Shown here piece by piece: positions 47,937-58,407 of a stretch of DNA of 64,000 nucleotides (its first letter is position 1; the number at the start of each line of letters is the position of its first letter). The notes below the pieces were generated by a model. That model saw only the letters and a list, made by a program, of their open reading frames with translations. It was not told where the DNA came from and made no database searches. Position numbers and translations under genes: made by a program. Origin of the DNA: Pseudoxanthomonas sp. NC8 (GTDB lineage: Bacteria > Pseudomonadota > Gammaproteobacteria > Xanthomonadales > Xanthomonadaceae); assembly GCA_025232375.1 (NCBI GenBank), contig CP060419.1, positions 1,673,001 through 1,737,000 on the forward strand. The letters run 5' to 3'.

Positions 47937-49329
47937 GGTCGTGCTCCGGGATGTTCGGCTTATCGGCCGCGCGGCGCAGATCTTCAAGGCGAAGGACCAG
48001 GCTGGGCGCATTGGCGACGTGGAGGTCGTCGGGGACGCGCTGGCCGTCGGTGACCCAGGTCAGCGGCAGCTGGTGGTCGACCACCACCGACAGGGCGCTG
48101 CCGGGCGGCCGGTCTCGTCCAGCTTGGTCAGGACCACGCCCTGCGGCTTGGCCGCGCCGAAGCGGCGCACGACTTCGTCCAGGTCGGCGTAGTGGGAGTT
48201 GGCCGGCAACACCAGCAGGGTGCGGACCTCGCGGGCGGCGCGCAGCCAGTTGAGCTGGCTGGCCAAGGGCACGGTCGCGCTGGCCCGGGCCGGCGGTGTC
48301 GACCAGCACCAGCTTGTAGTCCTGCAGGCGCTGCAGCAGCTGGATCAGGACCGCGTCGCTGTCGGCCTCGTGCACGGCCACGCCGAGCTGGCGGCCGTAG
48401 CTGTGCAGCTGTTCGCGGCCGCCGATGCGGGTGGTGTCGGTGGTGACCAGGGCGACGTTGCGGGCGCCATGTTCGGCGGCGTAGCGGGCGGCGAGCTTGG
48501 CGATGGTGGTGGTCTTGCCGGCGCCGGTGGGGCCGACCAGGGCGATCACGCCGCCCTGCTGGAGCGGGTCGGCCGGGCATACCGGCAGGCGCTGCGAGAG
48601 CAGGCCGAGCATCAGGCCGCGGCCGCGGTGGGCGGGGGTGTCGGCCGGCAGCTGCAGGACCACGTCGCGGGTGATGCCGGCGTCGAAACCGTAGTCCTCC
48701 ATCAGTTCCATCGCCTGCAACCGCACCGGCGAGCCGCGCAGGCGTTCGTCGGTCAGGCGGTGCATCTCGCGCTCGATCATGGTCCGCATCTGCGCCAGTT
48801 CCTCGCGCATGGCCACCAGTTGCGCGTCGTTGGCCGGGGCGACCGGCGCGGGCACGGCGGCCAGCGCCGGTGCCGGTTCGACGGCGGGGGAAGCCGCCAC
48901 CGCGACCGGGACGGCAGCCGGGGCCGGCACCGGCAGGGGCGCCGCCGGGGCCGCGTCGGCGACCGGCGCGGCGGCCTCGGCGACCGACAGCGCGGTGGGC
49001 GTCGCCAGCGCCGCGGCCATGGCGGCGGCGAAGTCCGGGGCGGGGCGGGGCACGGGGTCGGCCTGCGGCATCGGCGGTGCCGGCGGCAGGTGTTCCAGGA
49101 ACGGGTTGGGACGGGCGGCGGCCTTGGCGGCAAGGTCGGCTTCGGCGGCGCGCTGCGCGTCGAGCAGCGCCTTCTGCACGGCGTTCTCGTCGTAGTTGCT
49201 GGCGGCGACGATCTCCACGCCCTCGTCGGTGCGACGGTTGGAGAGGATCACCGCGTCCGGGCCGTGCTCGGCGCGGACCATGCGCAACGCGGTGCGCATG
49301 TCGGCGGCGACGAATCGTTTGATCTTCAT
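47923..49329 (-). CDS. flhF: Flagellar SRP-like GTPase FlhF
   Basis: An N-terminal basic start (MKIKRFVAADMRTALRMVRA) and a long Ala/Pro linker precede the SRP-type NG domain: GVIALVGPTGAGKTTTIAKL (P loop; the G1 motif), LVTTDTTRIGGREQLHSYGR, LVLVDTAGPGQRDRALA, LTKLDETGRPG and VVDHQLPLTWVTDGQRVPDD. FlhF fixes the position of the polar flagellum. Breaks: 48263-48268 (CCTGG read as CCTTGG on the coding strand) and about 48108 (missing G). The corrected end reads LRLEDLRRAADKPNIPEHDH. It starts 37 bases after the flhA stop. Confidence 0.9.
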   Translation of the reverse strand: MKIKRFVAADMRTALRMVRAEHGPDAVILSNRRTDEGVEIVAASNYDENAVQKALLDAQRAAEADLAAKAAARPNPFLEHLPPAPPMPQADPVPRPAPDFAAAMAAALATPTALSVAEAAAPVADAAPAAPLPVPAPAAVPVAVAASPAVEPAPALAAVPAPVAPANDAQLVAMREELAQMRTMIEREMHRLTDERLRGSPVRLQAMELMEDYGFDAGITRDVVLQLPADTPAHRGRGLMLGLLSQRLPVCPADPLQQGGVIALVGPTGAGKTTTIAKLAARYAAEHGARNVALVTTDTTRIGGREQLHSYGRQLGVAVHEADSDAVLIQLLQRLQDYKLVLVDTAGPGQRDRALGQPAQLAARRPRGPHPAGVAGQLPLRRPGRSRAPLRRGQAAGRGPDQAGRDRPPGSALSVVVDHQLPLTWVTDGQRVPDDLHVANAPSLVLRLEDLRRAADKPNIPEHDHAAA

Positions 49330-49365
49330 GACTGCTCCTTACCGCTTCCTGTTCCCGTCATCGCA

Positions 49366-51461
49366 TCAGCTGATCGTGCCGACCAGCTTGAGCCGCTTGT
49401 CTTCCGGCACCTCGGTGTAGGCCAGCACCGACAGCGAGGGCACGCTGTGGCGGACCAGCCGCGCCAGTGCGGCACGTACCGTCGCCGGAACCAGCACCAC
49501 CGCCGGCTCGCCGCGCGCCTCCCGGCGGCCGGCGCAGTCGGTCGGCCAGGCTCTGCTGCAACCGCTCGGCTAAGGCCGGGCTCCAGCGCGGCGCCGGAAG
49601 CGCCTTGCGCGGAATCCTGCAAGACCCGTTCCAGCGGCGCGGCCAGGGTGAACACCGGCAGCTCCGGCGCGGCGCCGGCGATCTCCTGGACGATGAAGCG
49701 GCCCAGCGCGTTGCGTACCGCGGCGGTGAGCACGGCCGGGTCCTGGCTGTGCGCGCCGTGTTCGACCAGCGCCTCGGCGATCTTGCGCAGCTGCCGGACC
49801 GGGATCCGCTCGATCAGCAGGTTCTGCAGCACCCGCGCCACCACCGACAGCGGCAGCGCCTTGGGGGTGAGGTCTTCGGCCAGCTTCGGCGCGGTCTTGC
49901 CCAGCGTCGCCAGCAGCTGCTGCACTTCCTCGTGGCCGAGCAGGTCCGGCGCGTGTTCGCGGACCACAGGTGAGAGGTGGGTGGCGACCACGGTGGCCGG
50001 GTCGACGACCGTGTAGCCCATCGATTCGGCCTGGGCGCGCTGGTGCGGCTGGATCCAGACCGCGTCCAGGCCGAACGCCGGGTCCTTGCCCTTGATCCCG
50101 TCGATCTGGCCCAGCGCGCCGCCCGGATCGAGCGCCAGCTCGCGCTCGGGATGGATCTCGGCGGTGGCCACCGGCACGCCGTGGACCAGCAGCCGGTAGT
50201 GGTTGGCCGGCAGCTCCAGGTTGTCGCGGATGTGCACCGGCGGGATGGGAAGCCGATTTCGTGGGTCAGCTTGCGGCGCACCGCCTTGATCCGCGCCATC
50301 AACTCGCCGCCCTGGCCCTTGTCGACCAGCGGGATCAGCCGGTAGCCCACTTCCAGGTCGAGCGGATCGACCGGGCGCAGCTCGTCCCAGTCCAGTTCCG
50401 CGCTGGACTGGCCGGGGGCCGGCAGCGCGCCGGCGATGGCGCCGTCGCCGCCGCCTTCACCCGCCAGTTCGCTGCGCTTCCACAGCTTCCACGCGCCGAA
50501 GGCCAGCGCGCCGCCGAGTGTCAAAAAGGCGACGTTGGGCATGCCCGGCACCAGCCCGACCAGGATCAGGATGCCGGCGGCGATCGCCAGCGCCTTGTGC
50601 TGGCCGAAGGCCCTGGCCGACCATCGCCTCGCCCATGTCATGGGCGCGCGAGGCGCGGGTGACCAGCATGGCCACCGCGGTGGAGACCAGCAGCGCCGGC
50701 AGCTGCGCGACCAGGCCGTCGCCGATCGACAGCAGGGTGTAGGTGGAGGCGGCATCGGCGGCCGCCATGCCGTGCTGGAACATGCCCACCGCGAAGCCGC
50801 CGACCAGGTTGATGAACAGGATCAGGATGCCGGCGACGGCGTCGCCGCGGATGAACTTGCTGGCGCCGTCCATCGACCCGTAGAAGTCGGCTTCCTCGCG
50901 GACCTCCTCGCGCCGGGCCTTGGCTTCCTCGCGGGTCAGCAGCCCGGCGTTGAGGTCGGCGTCGATCGCCATCTGCTTGCCGGGCATGGCGTCGAGGATG
51001 AAGCGCGCGGTCACCTCGGAGATGCGCCCGGAACCCTTGGTGATGACCACGAAGTTGATGATGGTCAGGATCGCGAAGACCACGATGCCGACCGCGTAGT
51101 TGCCGCCGACCACGAACTCGCCGAACGCGGCGATCACCTTGCCGGCGGCCTCGTGGCCGTCCTGGCCGTGGAGCAGGATCACGCGCGTGGAGGCCACGTT
51201 CAGCGCCAGGCGCAGCATCGTGGTGGTCAGCAGGATGATCGGGAAGATGGTGAAGTCCAGCGGCCGCTGCACGTAGACCACCGCCAGCAGCACCACCAGC
51301 GAGATCGCGATGTTGAAGCTGAACAGCGCGTCCAGCAGCATCGGCGGCATCGGCACCACGATCATCGCCAGCAGCGCCATCACCACCAGCGGCGCGCCCA
51401 GGCCATTGCGGGCCAGTTCGATCAGGCGGCGGGTCATCGGCGAGGCCGGGACCGCGCTCAC
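49366..51461 (-). CDS. flhA: Flagellar export gate protein FlhA
   Basis: From a GTG at 51461 the protein has eight N-terminal membrane helices (LGAPLVVMALLAMIVVPMPP, ISLVVLLAVVYVQRPLDF, AVGIVVFAILTIINFVVITK and others). Conserved cytoplasmic loops follow: SEVTARFILDAMPGKQMAID, ADLNAGLLTREEAKARREEV, then the large C-terminal domain with HEIGFPIPPVHIRDN, PANHYRLLVHGVPVATAEIH, and REHAPDLLGHEEVQQLLATL. FlhA forms the export-gate ring. Breaks: about 50620 (extra G in CCAGG), about 50245 (missing C), and 49570-49575 (CCTGG read as CCTTAG). Corrected, the protein is about 695 residues, as expected. A second possible start is ATG at 51437. Confidence 0.9.
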
Positions 51462-51467
51462 CGGCGC

Positions 51468-52599
51468 TCACCGTTCGGGAATTCCTCCACCGCCACCGCG
51501 CCCAGCTGCGGGAAGGCGGGGGCGGTGCCGGCGCGCCAGGCGCGCAGCTGGTAGACGTAGGACAGGATCTGGGCGACGGCCGCGTACAGTCTCACGGGGA
51601 TTTCCTTGCCGAGCTGGCTTTCCCTATACAAGGCGCGTGCCAGAGGCGGGGCGGAGACGATCGCGACCCGGTGGCGGTCGGCGAGCTCGCGGATGCGGTG
51701 GGCGACTTCGTCCACGCCGCGGGCCACCACGGTGGGTGCGCGCATGCTGCCGCCGTCGTACTTCAGCGCCACGGCGTAGTGGGTCGGGTTGACCACGATC
51801 ACGTCGGCGGTCGGCACCGCCTCCATCATCCGGCGCTGCATCATCTGGAACTGCATCTGCCGGATCTTGCCCTTGACCTGCGGGTTGCCCTCGGCGTCCT
51901 TGGCCTCGTCGCGCAGTTAGTGGCGGGTCATCTTCAGCTTCCGCAGCCAGTTCCACTTCTGGTACGGCGCGTCGATCGCGGCCAGCAGCGCCAACGCGCC
52001 GGCGGTGGCCAGCAGCAGGCGCCCGGCGAAGTGCAGCCCGGTCTGCGCCGCGTCCTCCAGGCTCTGGTTGGGCATCGAGCGCAGCACGTCCATGCCGTGG
52101 GAAAAGGTCAGGCCGGCGGCGCCGCCGACCGGGACCACCCGCAGCAGCGACTTGGCCAGCTCGGTCAGGCTCTCCGGGCCCCAGGGGTGCGCTTGAGGCC
52201 CGACAGCGGATTGAGCCGGCCCAGGTCCGGCATCAGCGACTTGCCGGAGAAGTGCAGCGTGCCCATCGCCAGCGGCGCGACGAAGGCGGCCAGCAGCGAC
52301 AAGCCGACCAGCGGCAGCATCACCCACAGCAGCTTGAGCAGCAGCGTGCCCATGTAGCCGAACAGGAGTTCGGGCGCGCGCAGCAGGGCCGGATCGGGGT
52401 TCAGCGCGCCGCGCAGCCAGTCCTGCGCGCCGTGGGCCAGCGACGAGCCGGTGGTGCGCAGGCCGACCACGCCGGCGCCGAACACCGCCGCGGTGGCCAG
52501 CTCGCGCGAACGCGGCAGGTTGCCGTTCTCGCGGGCTTCGCGCAGGCGTTTTTCGCTGGGTTGTTCGGTGCGTTCCTGGCCGTCTTCGTTCTCGGCCAT
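51468..52599 (-). CDS. flhB: Flagellar export switch protein FlhB
   Basis: The N-terminal MAENEDGQERTEQPSEKRLR and GNLPRSRELATAAVFGAGVV open the membrane domain, followed by LLLKLLWVMLPLVGLSLLAA and LLLATAGALALLAAIDAPYQ. The cytoplasmic domain has the autocleavage motif VIVVNPTHYAVALKYD. FlhB switches export specificity. Two lesions: a frame break at about 52185 (KRTPGPESLTELAKSLLRVV after repair), and an in-frame TAA at 51917-51919 within MTRH(stop)LRDEAKDAEG. The second is best explained as CCAGGAA read as CCACTAA, restoring the family's MTRQELRDEA. Confidence 0.85.
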
Positions 52600-52699
52600 C
52601 GCCGGCTCCTGCCCCCGGCGCGACCGGGACTCGGCAGTGGCGATGCAAGGTCCGTTCCAGAACCGGCCGCGGCCGGTGCGGCCGGTCAGGCCGGCGCGG

Positions 52700-54915
52700 T
52701 CAGGCCGGCGTGGCGGTCGGTGCCGGCATCGGTGGCAGGGGCTGCAGCGGCGCGGGGCGGCCGATGTGGAAGCCTGGATCCAGTCGACCTGCAGTTCCTC
52801 CAGCACCGCCAGGATCGCGGCGTCCTCCACGTACTCGGCCACGGTCTCGGCCTGAGTAGGCCTGGCGATCGTGACCATGGCTCAGATAAGGTCGCGGTCG
52901 CGCGGATTGGTGGCGACGTTGCGGACGAAGGTGCCGTCGATCTTGACCAGGTCGATCGGCAGCTGCTGCAGGCGCTCGAAGCTCTGCATGCCGGTGCCGA
53001 AATCGTCCAGCGCGATAAGGCAGCCGCGCTGGCTGAGGCCGTCCAGCAACGGCCGGATATAGCTAAGGCCGCCGGTGATGGCGCGCTCGGTGATCTCGAA
53101 GCACAGGCGCTCGGCGCATCCGGGGAACATGTCGAGCTGGTACAGCAGCCAGTTGCGGAAGTTCTCCGACACCAGGCTGCGGCCGGTCAGGTTCACGGTG
53201 AGTCGCTGGTACTGCGCGCACGCGGCGTTGTCGCGCATCCATGCCAGCAGGGTTTCGACCACCGCGCGGTCCAGCTCGACCACGCCACGGCTGGCTTCCA
53301 GTTCGTCCATGTAGTCGGACGGCATCAGCAGGTGGCCGTCGTCGGCGCGCAACCGGCACAGCACTTCTCCCATCTGCGCGCCGGTGCCGGACAGGCGCCG
53401 GATCGGCTGCACGTGCAGTTCCAGCTGGCGCCTGCGCAGCAGCGAGAGCGCCAGCGAATGGGTCTCCAGCACCGCGCGCATCGCCGCCGGGTCGCTGAGC
53501 CCGGCGGTGGCGAACACCGGGGCGGTCTCGCCGCGCTGGCGCGCGGCATGCATCGCGCCGTAGGACGCAGCTGGGGCCGTCTCCAGCGACTCGATGTCCG
53601 AATCCCGCAGCGGGCTCACGCCCAGGTGCGGTTCGATCCGGACCTGGTGGGCATCGGCATAGTCGAACTCGAACTGTTCGACCTTCGCCAGCAGCGCCTT
53701 AAGGCCACGCCTTCCCGCGGTAAAGCGCAGGCAGCCCATGCCCAGCGTGTACGCCTGCACCTCGGGCTGCAGGTAGCGGTGGATCGCGGCGGTCAGTGCC
53801 TCCTGCGCCGGCAGGCCGTAGCACACCATCAGGTTGTCCAGGTGCTCGATGCCCGGGCAGGCGATCTCCGCCGGCGGCCGTTCGGCACCGGCTAAGGTCA
53901 TGGCGCAGCGCGTTGATGTTGGGCACGCCGGACAGGCCGTCGCGCCGCGTTTCCTCGGCCAGCTGCGCGAGCGCGAGGCGGTTGTCGCGCACCACCACCT
54001 GGGCCAGCACCATCAGCTGCTGCAGCAGGCTCATCTCGAAACCGATCTGCAGCAGGTGCAGGGCATCGCTGCGCAGGCCGGTACGGGTGCCGACGCCGAT
54101 AAGGTAGACCAGCAGCAGCGTCACCGCGGCGATCAGTGGCGCCGACCAGCGCCAGGGGCAGGCGCAGTACCGCCCAGATCATCAGCGCGGCGAGCATGAA
54201 GCGCTGGTCGAGCAGGCCGCCGAGCGGATGCTCGCCACGCACGGGCAGGGCCCAGAGCAGTGCGGCCAGCAGGATCGAATAGCCGCCGAGCAGGCCCCAT
54301 TCCCACCAGAGCATGCGGTTGGGCAGGGGCGCCGGTTCGTTGCGGCCGGTGACGAACACCACGATCGGCAGGGTCAGGCAGAGCACGCCGAAGAAGCGGG
54401 CGAAGCCGACTGGAACGTCTGCTGCAGCAGGTCGTGCAGGTTGGTGCCGGAGAACGGGCCGTTGACCAGCGCGTGGGCCAGTGCCCAGCCCAGCGGGTAC
54501 AGGACCAGGGCGACCGCGCCGAACGGCACGATGTCGCGCTGGCGGATGCGCACCTTACCTGGCCGGGAGGTCGCGGCCAGCCCATGCAGCGCGCGCACAG
54601 CACGGTCCAGGCGTACATCGCCGCATACAGCAGCAGCGAGCGCAGCAGCAGGCCCGGCACGGCGCCTTCGGGAGTGCGCAGCAGCAGCTGCACGCACCAC
54701 GCCAGGAACAGCGACAGGTACCCGATGCGGAAGTAGGCGGGGTGCGGCGAGAGCATCGCCAGTGCCAGCAGCAGGCCCCATTGCAGGTGGGCCAGCGAGG
54801 CGGCCGCGCCGCTGCCGAAGCCGGGCCAGTACGGGATGGTCAGCAGCGGCAGGACGAAACAGGCCGCCGCGATCAGCATCGCGTCGCGGATATGGCCTCG
54901 GGTCCATCGATGCAT
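52700..54915 (-). CDS. Membrane GGDEF(degenerate)-EAL protein in the flagellar operon
   Basis: Eight or so N-terminal membrane helices (LIAAACFVLPLLTIPYWPGF, LQWGLLLALAMLSPHPAYF, GVLCLTLPIVVFVTGR, MLWWEWGLLGGYSILLAALL and others) are followed by a degenerate GGDEF region (GLSGVPNINALRHDL, no GGEEF) and an EAL domain with EVL in place of EAL (GEVLCRLRADDG), VNLTGRSLVSE, CFEITERAITGG, IALDDFGTGMQSFERL, IDLVKIDGTFVRN and ETVAEYVEDAA. Catalytic residues are largely kept. Breaks: about 54550-54560, 54415, 54145 and 53892 (CCTGG read as CCTTAG), an in-frame TGA at about 52880 (likely ATCCAGGCC misread), and 52780 (missing G in CCAGGG). It lies between fliR and flhB and probably links c-di-GMP to flagellar function. 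Confidence 0.75.
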
Positions 54916-55114
54916 GACGTCCCCTGCGCCATTGCCCCGTCCTACTATGCGACCGGGCGCAGCCGATGGAAAGCGGCGGCGGGAGGGCCTGCCAAGGGCG
55001 GCACCCGGCGCGGCGTCGCGCCAGCGGGGGAGGACATGTGCGATGTCTCGCGCCGCCGGGGAGCGGCGGGCCTGCACGGTGTATCGGCCCGCCGGCCCGC
55101 GCCTTGACCGCCGC

Positions 55115-55907
55115 TCAGGGCGAGGCGATGCGTTCGCCGCTGGCGAAGGCGGCATCGAACAGGTTCTGTACGGGCGTGGCCAGTTCGCCGGGCAGGACCG
55201 CCAGCAGGAACAGGCCGAGCAGCAACGCCACCGGCAGGCCCAGCTGGACCGGGTTGAGCGCCGGCGCGGCGCGGGCCAGCACGCCGAAGGCGAGGTTGGT
55301 GGCCAGCATCGCCACCATCACCGGCAAAGCCAGGGTCAGGCCGCCGCGCAAAACCAGGCCGAACAGCTCGACGATCGCGCCCAGGCTGGCGGCGGCATCG
55401 CTCCGGGGCGCGGCGACCGGCAAGGCCTGGTAGCTGCGCACCAGCAGCGCGACCATCGCCAGGTGGCCGTCGGCGGCGAAGAACAGCAGGCCGAAGGCCA
55501 GAGAACCAGTGGGCGACCACGCCCGAGCTGGTTCCGCGCAGCGGATCGTTCATCTGCGCGAAGGTAAGGCCCATGCCCTGCGAGACGAGTTCGCCGGCCA
55601 GCGCGCCGGCCTCGAACACCGGGCGCAGGACGAAGCCCATGGCCACGCCCAGCGCCAGCTCGCGGGCCACGCCGAGCACGGTGGCCGCGTCGATGCCGCC
55701 GGATTGCGGGGGCGGCGGCAGCAGCGGCGCGATCGCCATGGCCAGGGCTCCGGCCAGCAGCACGCGTATCCGCACCGGCACCGCGCGGGTGCCGACCAGC
55801 GGCATGGCCATGAGCATCGCCCCGGTGCGCAACATGGTCCACAGGATCGTGCCGACCATGCCGAAGGCCTGCTGGCCGTCGATCATCATCGCGGTCGCTG
55901 CGTCCAT
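55115..55907 (-). CDS. fliR: Flagellar export protein FliR
   Basis: Six membrane helices are seen: FGMVGTILWTMLRTGAMLMA, PVRIRVLLAGALAMAIAPLL, AATVLGVARELALGVAMGFV, LAFGLLFFAADGHLAMVALL, ELFGLVLRGGLTLALPVMVA, LQLGLPVALLLGLFLLAVLP. The cytosolic motif FVLRPVFEAGALAGELVSQ and MGLTFAQMNDPLRGTSSGVV is family-specific. FliR joins FliP and FliQ in the export channel. One break at about 55500 (extra T next to CCTGG) is corrected to HWFLAFGLLFFAADG. Length 263 residues is as expected. It starts 11 bases after the fliQ stop. Confidence 0.9.
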
Positions 55908-55917
55908 GCGGGCCGCT

Positions 55918-56187
55918 TCAGCCGATCAGGTGCGGGATGCGCTGGAACAGCGCGATGGTGTAGTCGACCAGGTAGGCCAGAAGGAAGCTGCCCATCGCGA
56001 ACAGCGAGGCGGTCAGCGCCACCGCCTTGGCGATGAAGGCGATGGTCGGTTCGTTGAGCTGGGTGGCAGCCTGGACGATGCCGACCACGACGCCGACCAG
56101 CAGCACCGAGACCAGCAGCGGGCCACCGACCCAGAGGGCGACTTCAAGGCCGCGGCGCATTTCGGTGAGGGCGAGTTCGGGGGTCAT
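55918..56187 (-). CDS. fliQ: Flagellar export protein FliQ
   Basis: The 89-residue product has two membrane helices (EVALWVGGPLLVSVLLVGVV and AKAVALTASLFAMGSFLLAY) and the connecting loop VGIVQAATQLNEPTIAFIAK, which is diagnostic of FliQ. The frame is intact. fliQ normally follows fliP within about 20 bases; here 698 bases with a large inverted repeat lie between them. Confidence 0.95.
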   Translation of the reverse strand: MTPELALTEMRRGLEVALWVGGPLLVSVLLVGVVVGIVQAATQLNEPTIAFIAKAVALTASLFAMGSFLLAYLVDYTIALFQRIPHLIG

Positions 56188-56264
56188 GGCCGGGCAGATG
56201 CAAGGAGGGTGCCAGCCGGGCGCCGGCATCCCGCCGTGGCTGGCGCGTCTGGCGCTGCGGTCGT

Positions 56265-56880
56265 CTTCGCTGTTGTCGTTGCCGTCGACTTTCCGCTTTT
56301 GACCTTCTTCGCCGGTAAAGCGAGCCGAGCATCGCAGCGACGGCGGGGGCGAAGAGGCCCACATGTCTGAGCGCAGCGAGTTGTGGGCCGTCCCCGCTGG
56401 CGCGAGAAGCGCAGGGTACCGGCCGCGCAGCGGCCGGATCGCGTCCCCGGCTGTGCTTTCTTCTTGGTTACTTCTTCTTTGCACAAGCAAAGAAGAAGTG
56501 ACTCGCTCGACGCGAAGCGGCGAGTGAAAGCCCTGCTGTTGATTCAAAGGGGGCGCTAATGCGCAGCGCCGGCGGCAACGGTGCTGGATGGCAGGCGGTA
56601 GCGCCTGCAAGCCCAAAGCTTCCGCGCTTTGCACGGGTCACTTTTCTTTGCTTGTGCAAAGAAAAGTAACCAAAAGAAAGCACAGCCGGGGACGCGATCC
56701 GGCCGGCTGCGCCGACCGGTCCCCCTGCGCTTCTCGGATGACGGGGCACGCTGCCCAAACTCGCTTCGCTCAGACAAGGGCAGCTCTTCGGCCCCGTCAT
56801 CCTGCGATGCTCGGCTCGCTCTACCGGCAGGGCAGGTCAAGGGCGAAGGTCGACGGCAACGGCAACGGCAACGGCAACGC
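56265..56880. repeat. Large inverted-repeat element between fliP and fliQ
   Basis: Two arms, about 56265-56502 and 56637-56880, are imperfect inverted copies of each other around a 134-bp centre. Each arm carries a small dyad (CTTTGC-ACAA-GCAAAG, near 56478-56493 in the left arm and a matching one near 56645-56665), the block AAAGCACAGCCGGGGACGCG, a CTTCTCG segment, and GATGCTCGGCTCGCT near the outer end. The outer tail of the right arm is a GGCAAC hexamer array (about 56853-56878). No transposase frame lies inside. It looks like a non-autonomous repeat of the kind found between genes in Xanthomonadaceae. Confidence 0.75.
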
Positions 56881-56885
56881 TGCGG

Positions 56886-57652
56886 TCAGACGCCGTTGAA
56901 GCTGGCCGCCAGCGTGCCCACGGTCAGCACCCAGCCATCGACCAGCACGAACAGCAGGATCTTGAACGGCGCCGAGATCAGCATCGGCGACAGCATCATC
57001 ATGCCCATCGACATCAGCACGCTGGCCACCACCAGGTCGATGACCACGAACGGGATGAAGATCAGGAAGCCGATCTCGAAGGCGGTCTTCAGCTCGGAAG
57101 TCACGAACGAGGCCACCAGTACCGGGAACGGGACCTCCTCCGGGCCGGCGTAGGTGCCATGCCCCGACAGCCCGGCGAAGGTCATCAGGTCGGTCTCGCG
57201 CACCTGCGCAAGCATGAAGCCGCGCAGCGGCGCGGTACCCAGGTCCAGGCGGTGCGGAAGTCGATGTCGCCGTTGAGGTACGGCGCGAAACCGCCGTCCA
57301 GGCCTTCTGCCACACCGGCATCATGATCATCGCGGTGAGGAACAGGGGTAATACCGATAAGGATCTGGTTGGACGGGGTCTGCCCGGTGCCCAGCGCCTG
57401 GCGCAGCAGGGCCAGCACGATGATGATCCGGGTGAACGCGGTCATCACCAGCAGCAGCGACGGCAGCAGGGTGATCGCCGTCATCAGCAGCAGGGTCTGC
57501 AGCGGCACGCTCACCGGCGCGTCGCCGATCCGGCCGACGGTCAGGTTCGGCAGCGCGGGCAGCTGCGGCGCGCCGGCGGGCGCGGCCAGGGCCAGCAACG
57601 GCATGCAGGCGAGCAGGATCAGGACCAGTATCAGGATGGAACGGCGCGACAT
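56886..57652 (-). CDS. fliP: Flagellar export protein FliP
   Basis: The signal peptide [20 protein letters not shown] is followed by four membrane segments and the family motifs [91 protein letters not shown] and the C-terminal [20 protein letters not shown]. FliP forms the export channel with FliQ and FliR. Breaks: about 57340 (extra C in GGGTAA...CCCC) and about 57250 (missing C at CCCTGG). Its ATG lies just before the fliO stop. The gene should be translationally linked to fliQ but is separated from it by the repeat element. Confidence 0.9.
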
Positions 57653-57653
57653 G

Positions 57654-58071
57654 TCAGGCGTCCTTGCGCAGCCGCTGCGACAGCAGCTGGGCGAAGTTGG
57701 GCAGGTCTTTCAGGTTCGGCAGCTTCGGCGCCTCGGCCGGGGGCAGCGGCTGCGGCAGTTCGTGCAGGCGGCAGATGCCGGCCGCGGTGACGCCGAGCAG
57801 CAGCTGCTGTCCGCCGACCTCGACCACCACCGCGCGCTCCTTGGCGCCCAGCTGCAGGCTCGCCACCACGCGCAGGCCGTCGGCCGGGCGGAATCCGGCG
57901 CCCGGCAGGCGCCGCAGCAGCTGGTAAGCTAAGCTCTGGGATCAGGCCCAGGACCAGCAGCAGCGCGAAAAGCGCGCCGAACACCCCGGGTGACGACGAT
58001 GCGTGCGCGGCCGGCCTGGCGACGTGCGCGGCGGCCGGCGCAGCGGCGGCGAGGGCGGCCAGTACGGTCAA
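57654..58071 (-). CDS. fliO: Flagellar biosynthesis protein FliO
   Basis: The protein has a signal-like Ala-rich N-terminus, a single membrane segment ([16 protein letters not shown]), and a cytosolic domain with [40 protein letters not shown] and [11 protein letters not shown], typical of FliO. FliO helps FliP assemble. The frame is broken at about 57930 (GTAAGCTAAGC); the corrected join reads [23 protein letters not shown] at 58071 overlapping the fliN stop (TTGA) is the most likely start. Confidence 0.75.
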
Positions 58072-58407
58072 CGCAGTCTCCGGATCCGCTCGCTGGGGCT
58101 GACCACGTCGGTAAGGCGCACGCCGAAGCGGTCGTTGATCACCACCACCTCGCCATGCGCGATCAGGGTGCCGTTGACGTACACGTCCAGCGGTTCGCCG
58201 GCGCCGCGCTCGAGCTCGATCACCCGAGCCCTGGTTGAGCTGCAGCAGGTTGCGGATCGGCATGCGCGAGCGGCCGACTTCCAGCGACAGGGTCACCGGA
58301 ACGTCGAGGATCACGTCCAGGTTGAGGTCGCGGCTGTCGAGCGCGGCGTCGGACTGCAGCGCGTCGAACTGCGCCAGGCTCGCGCCGGTGTCTTCGATGG
58401 GATTCAT
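58068..58407 (-). CDS. fliN: Flagellar motor switch protein FliN
   Basis: The acidic N-terminus [20 protein letters not shown] is followed by the SpoA/FliN domain: [80 protein letters not shown]. FliN sits in the C-ring with FliM and FliG. One break at about 58232 lies in a CCTGG context. Length 112 residues is normal. It overlaps fliM by ATGA and fliO by TTGA. Confidence 0.95.

Noticed and set aside
56188..56885. An insertion sequence between fliP and fliQ
   Set aside because: No transposase-like frame is present in any of the six frames; only inverted-repeat arms.
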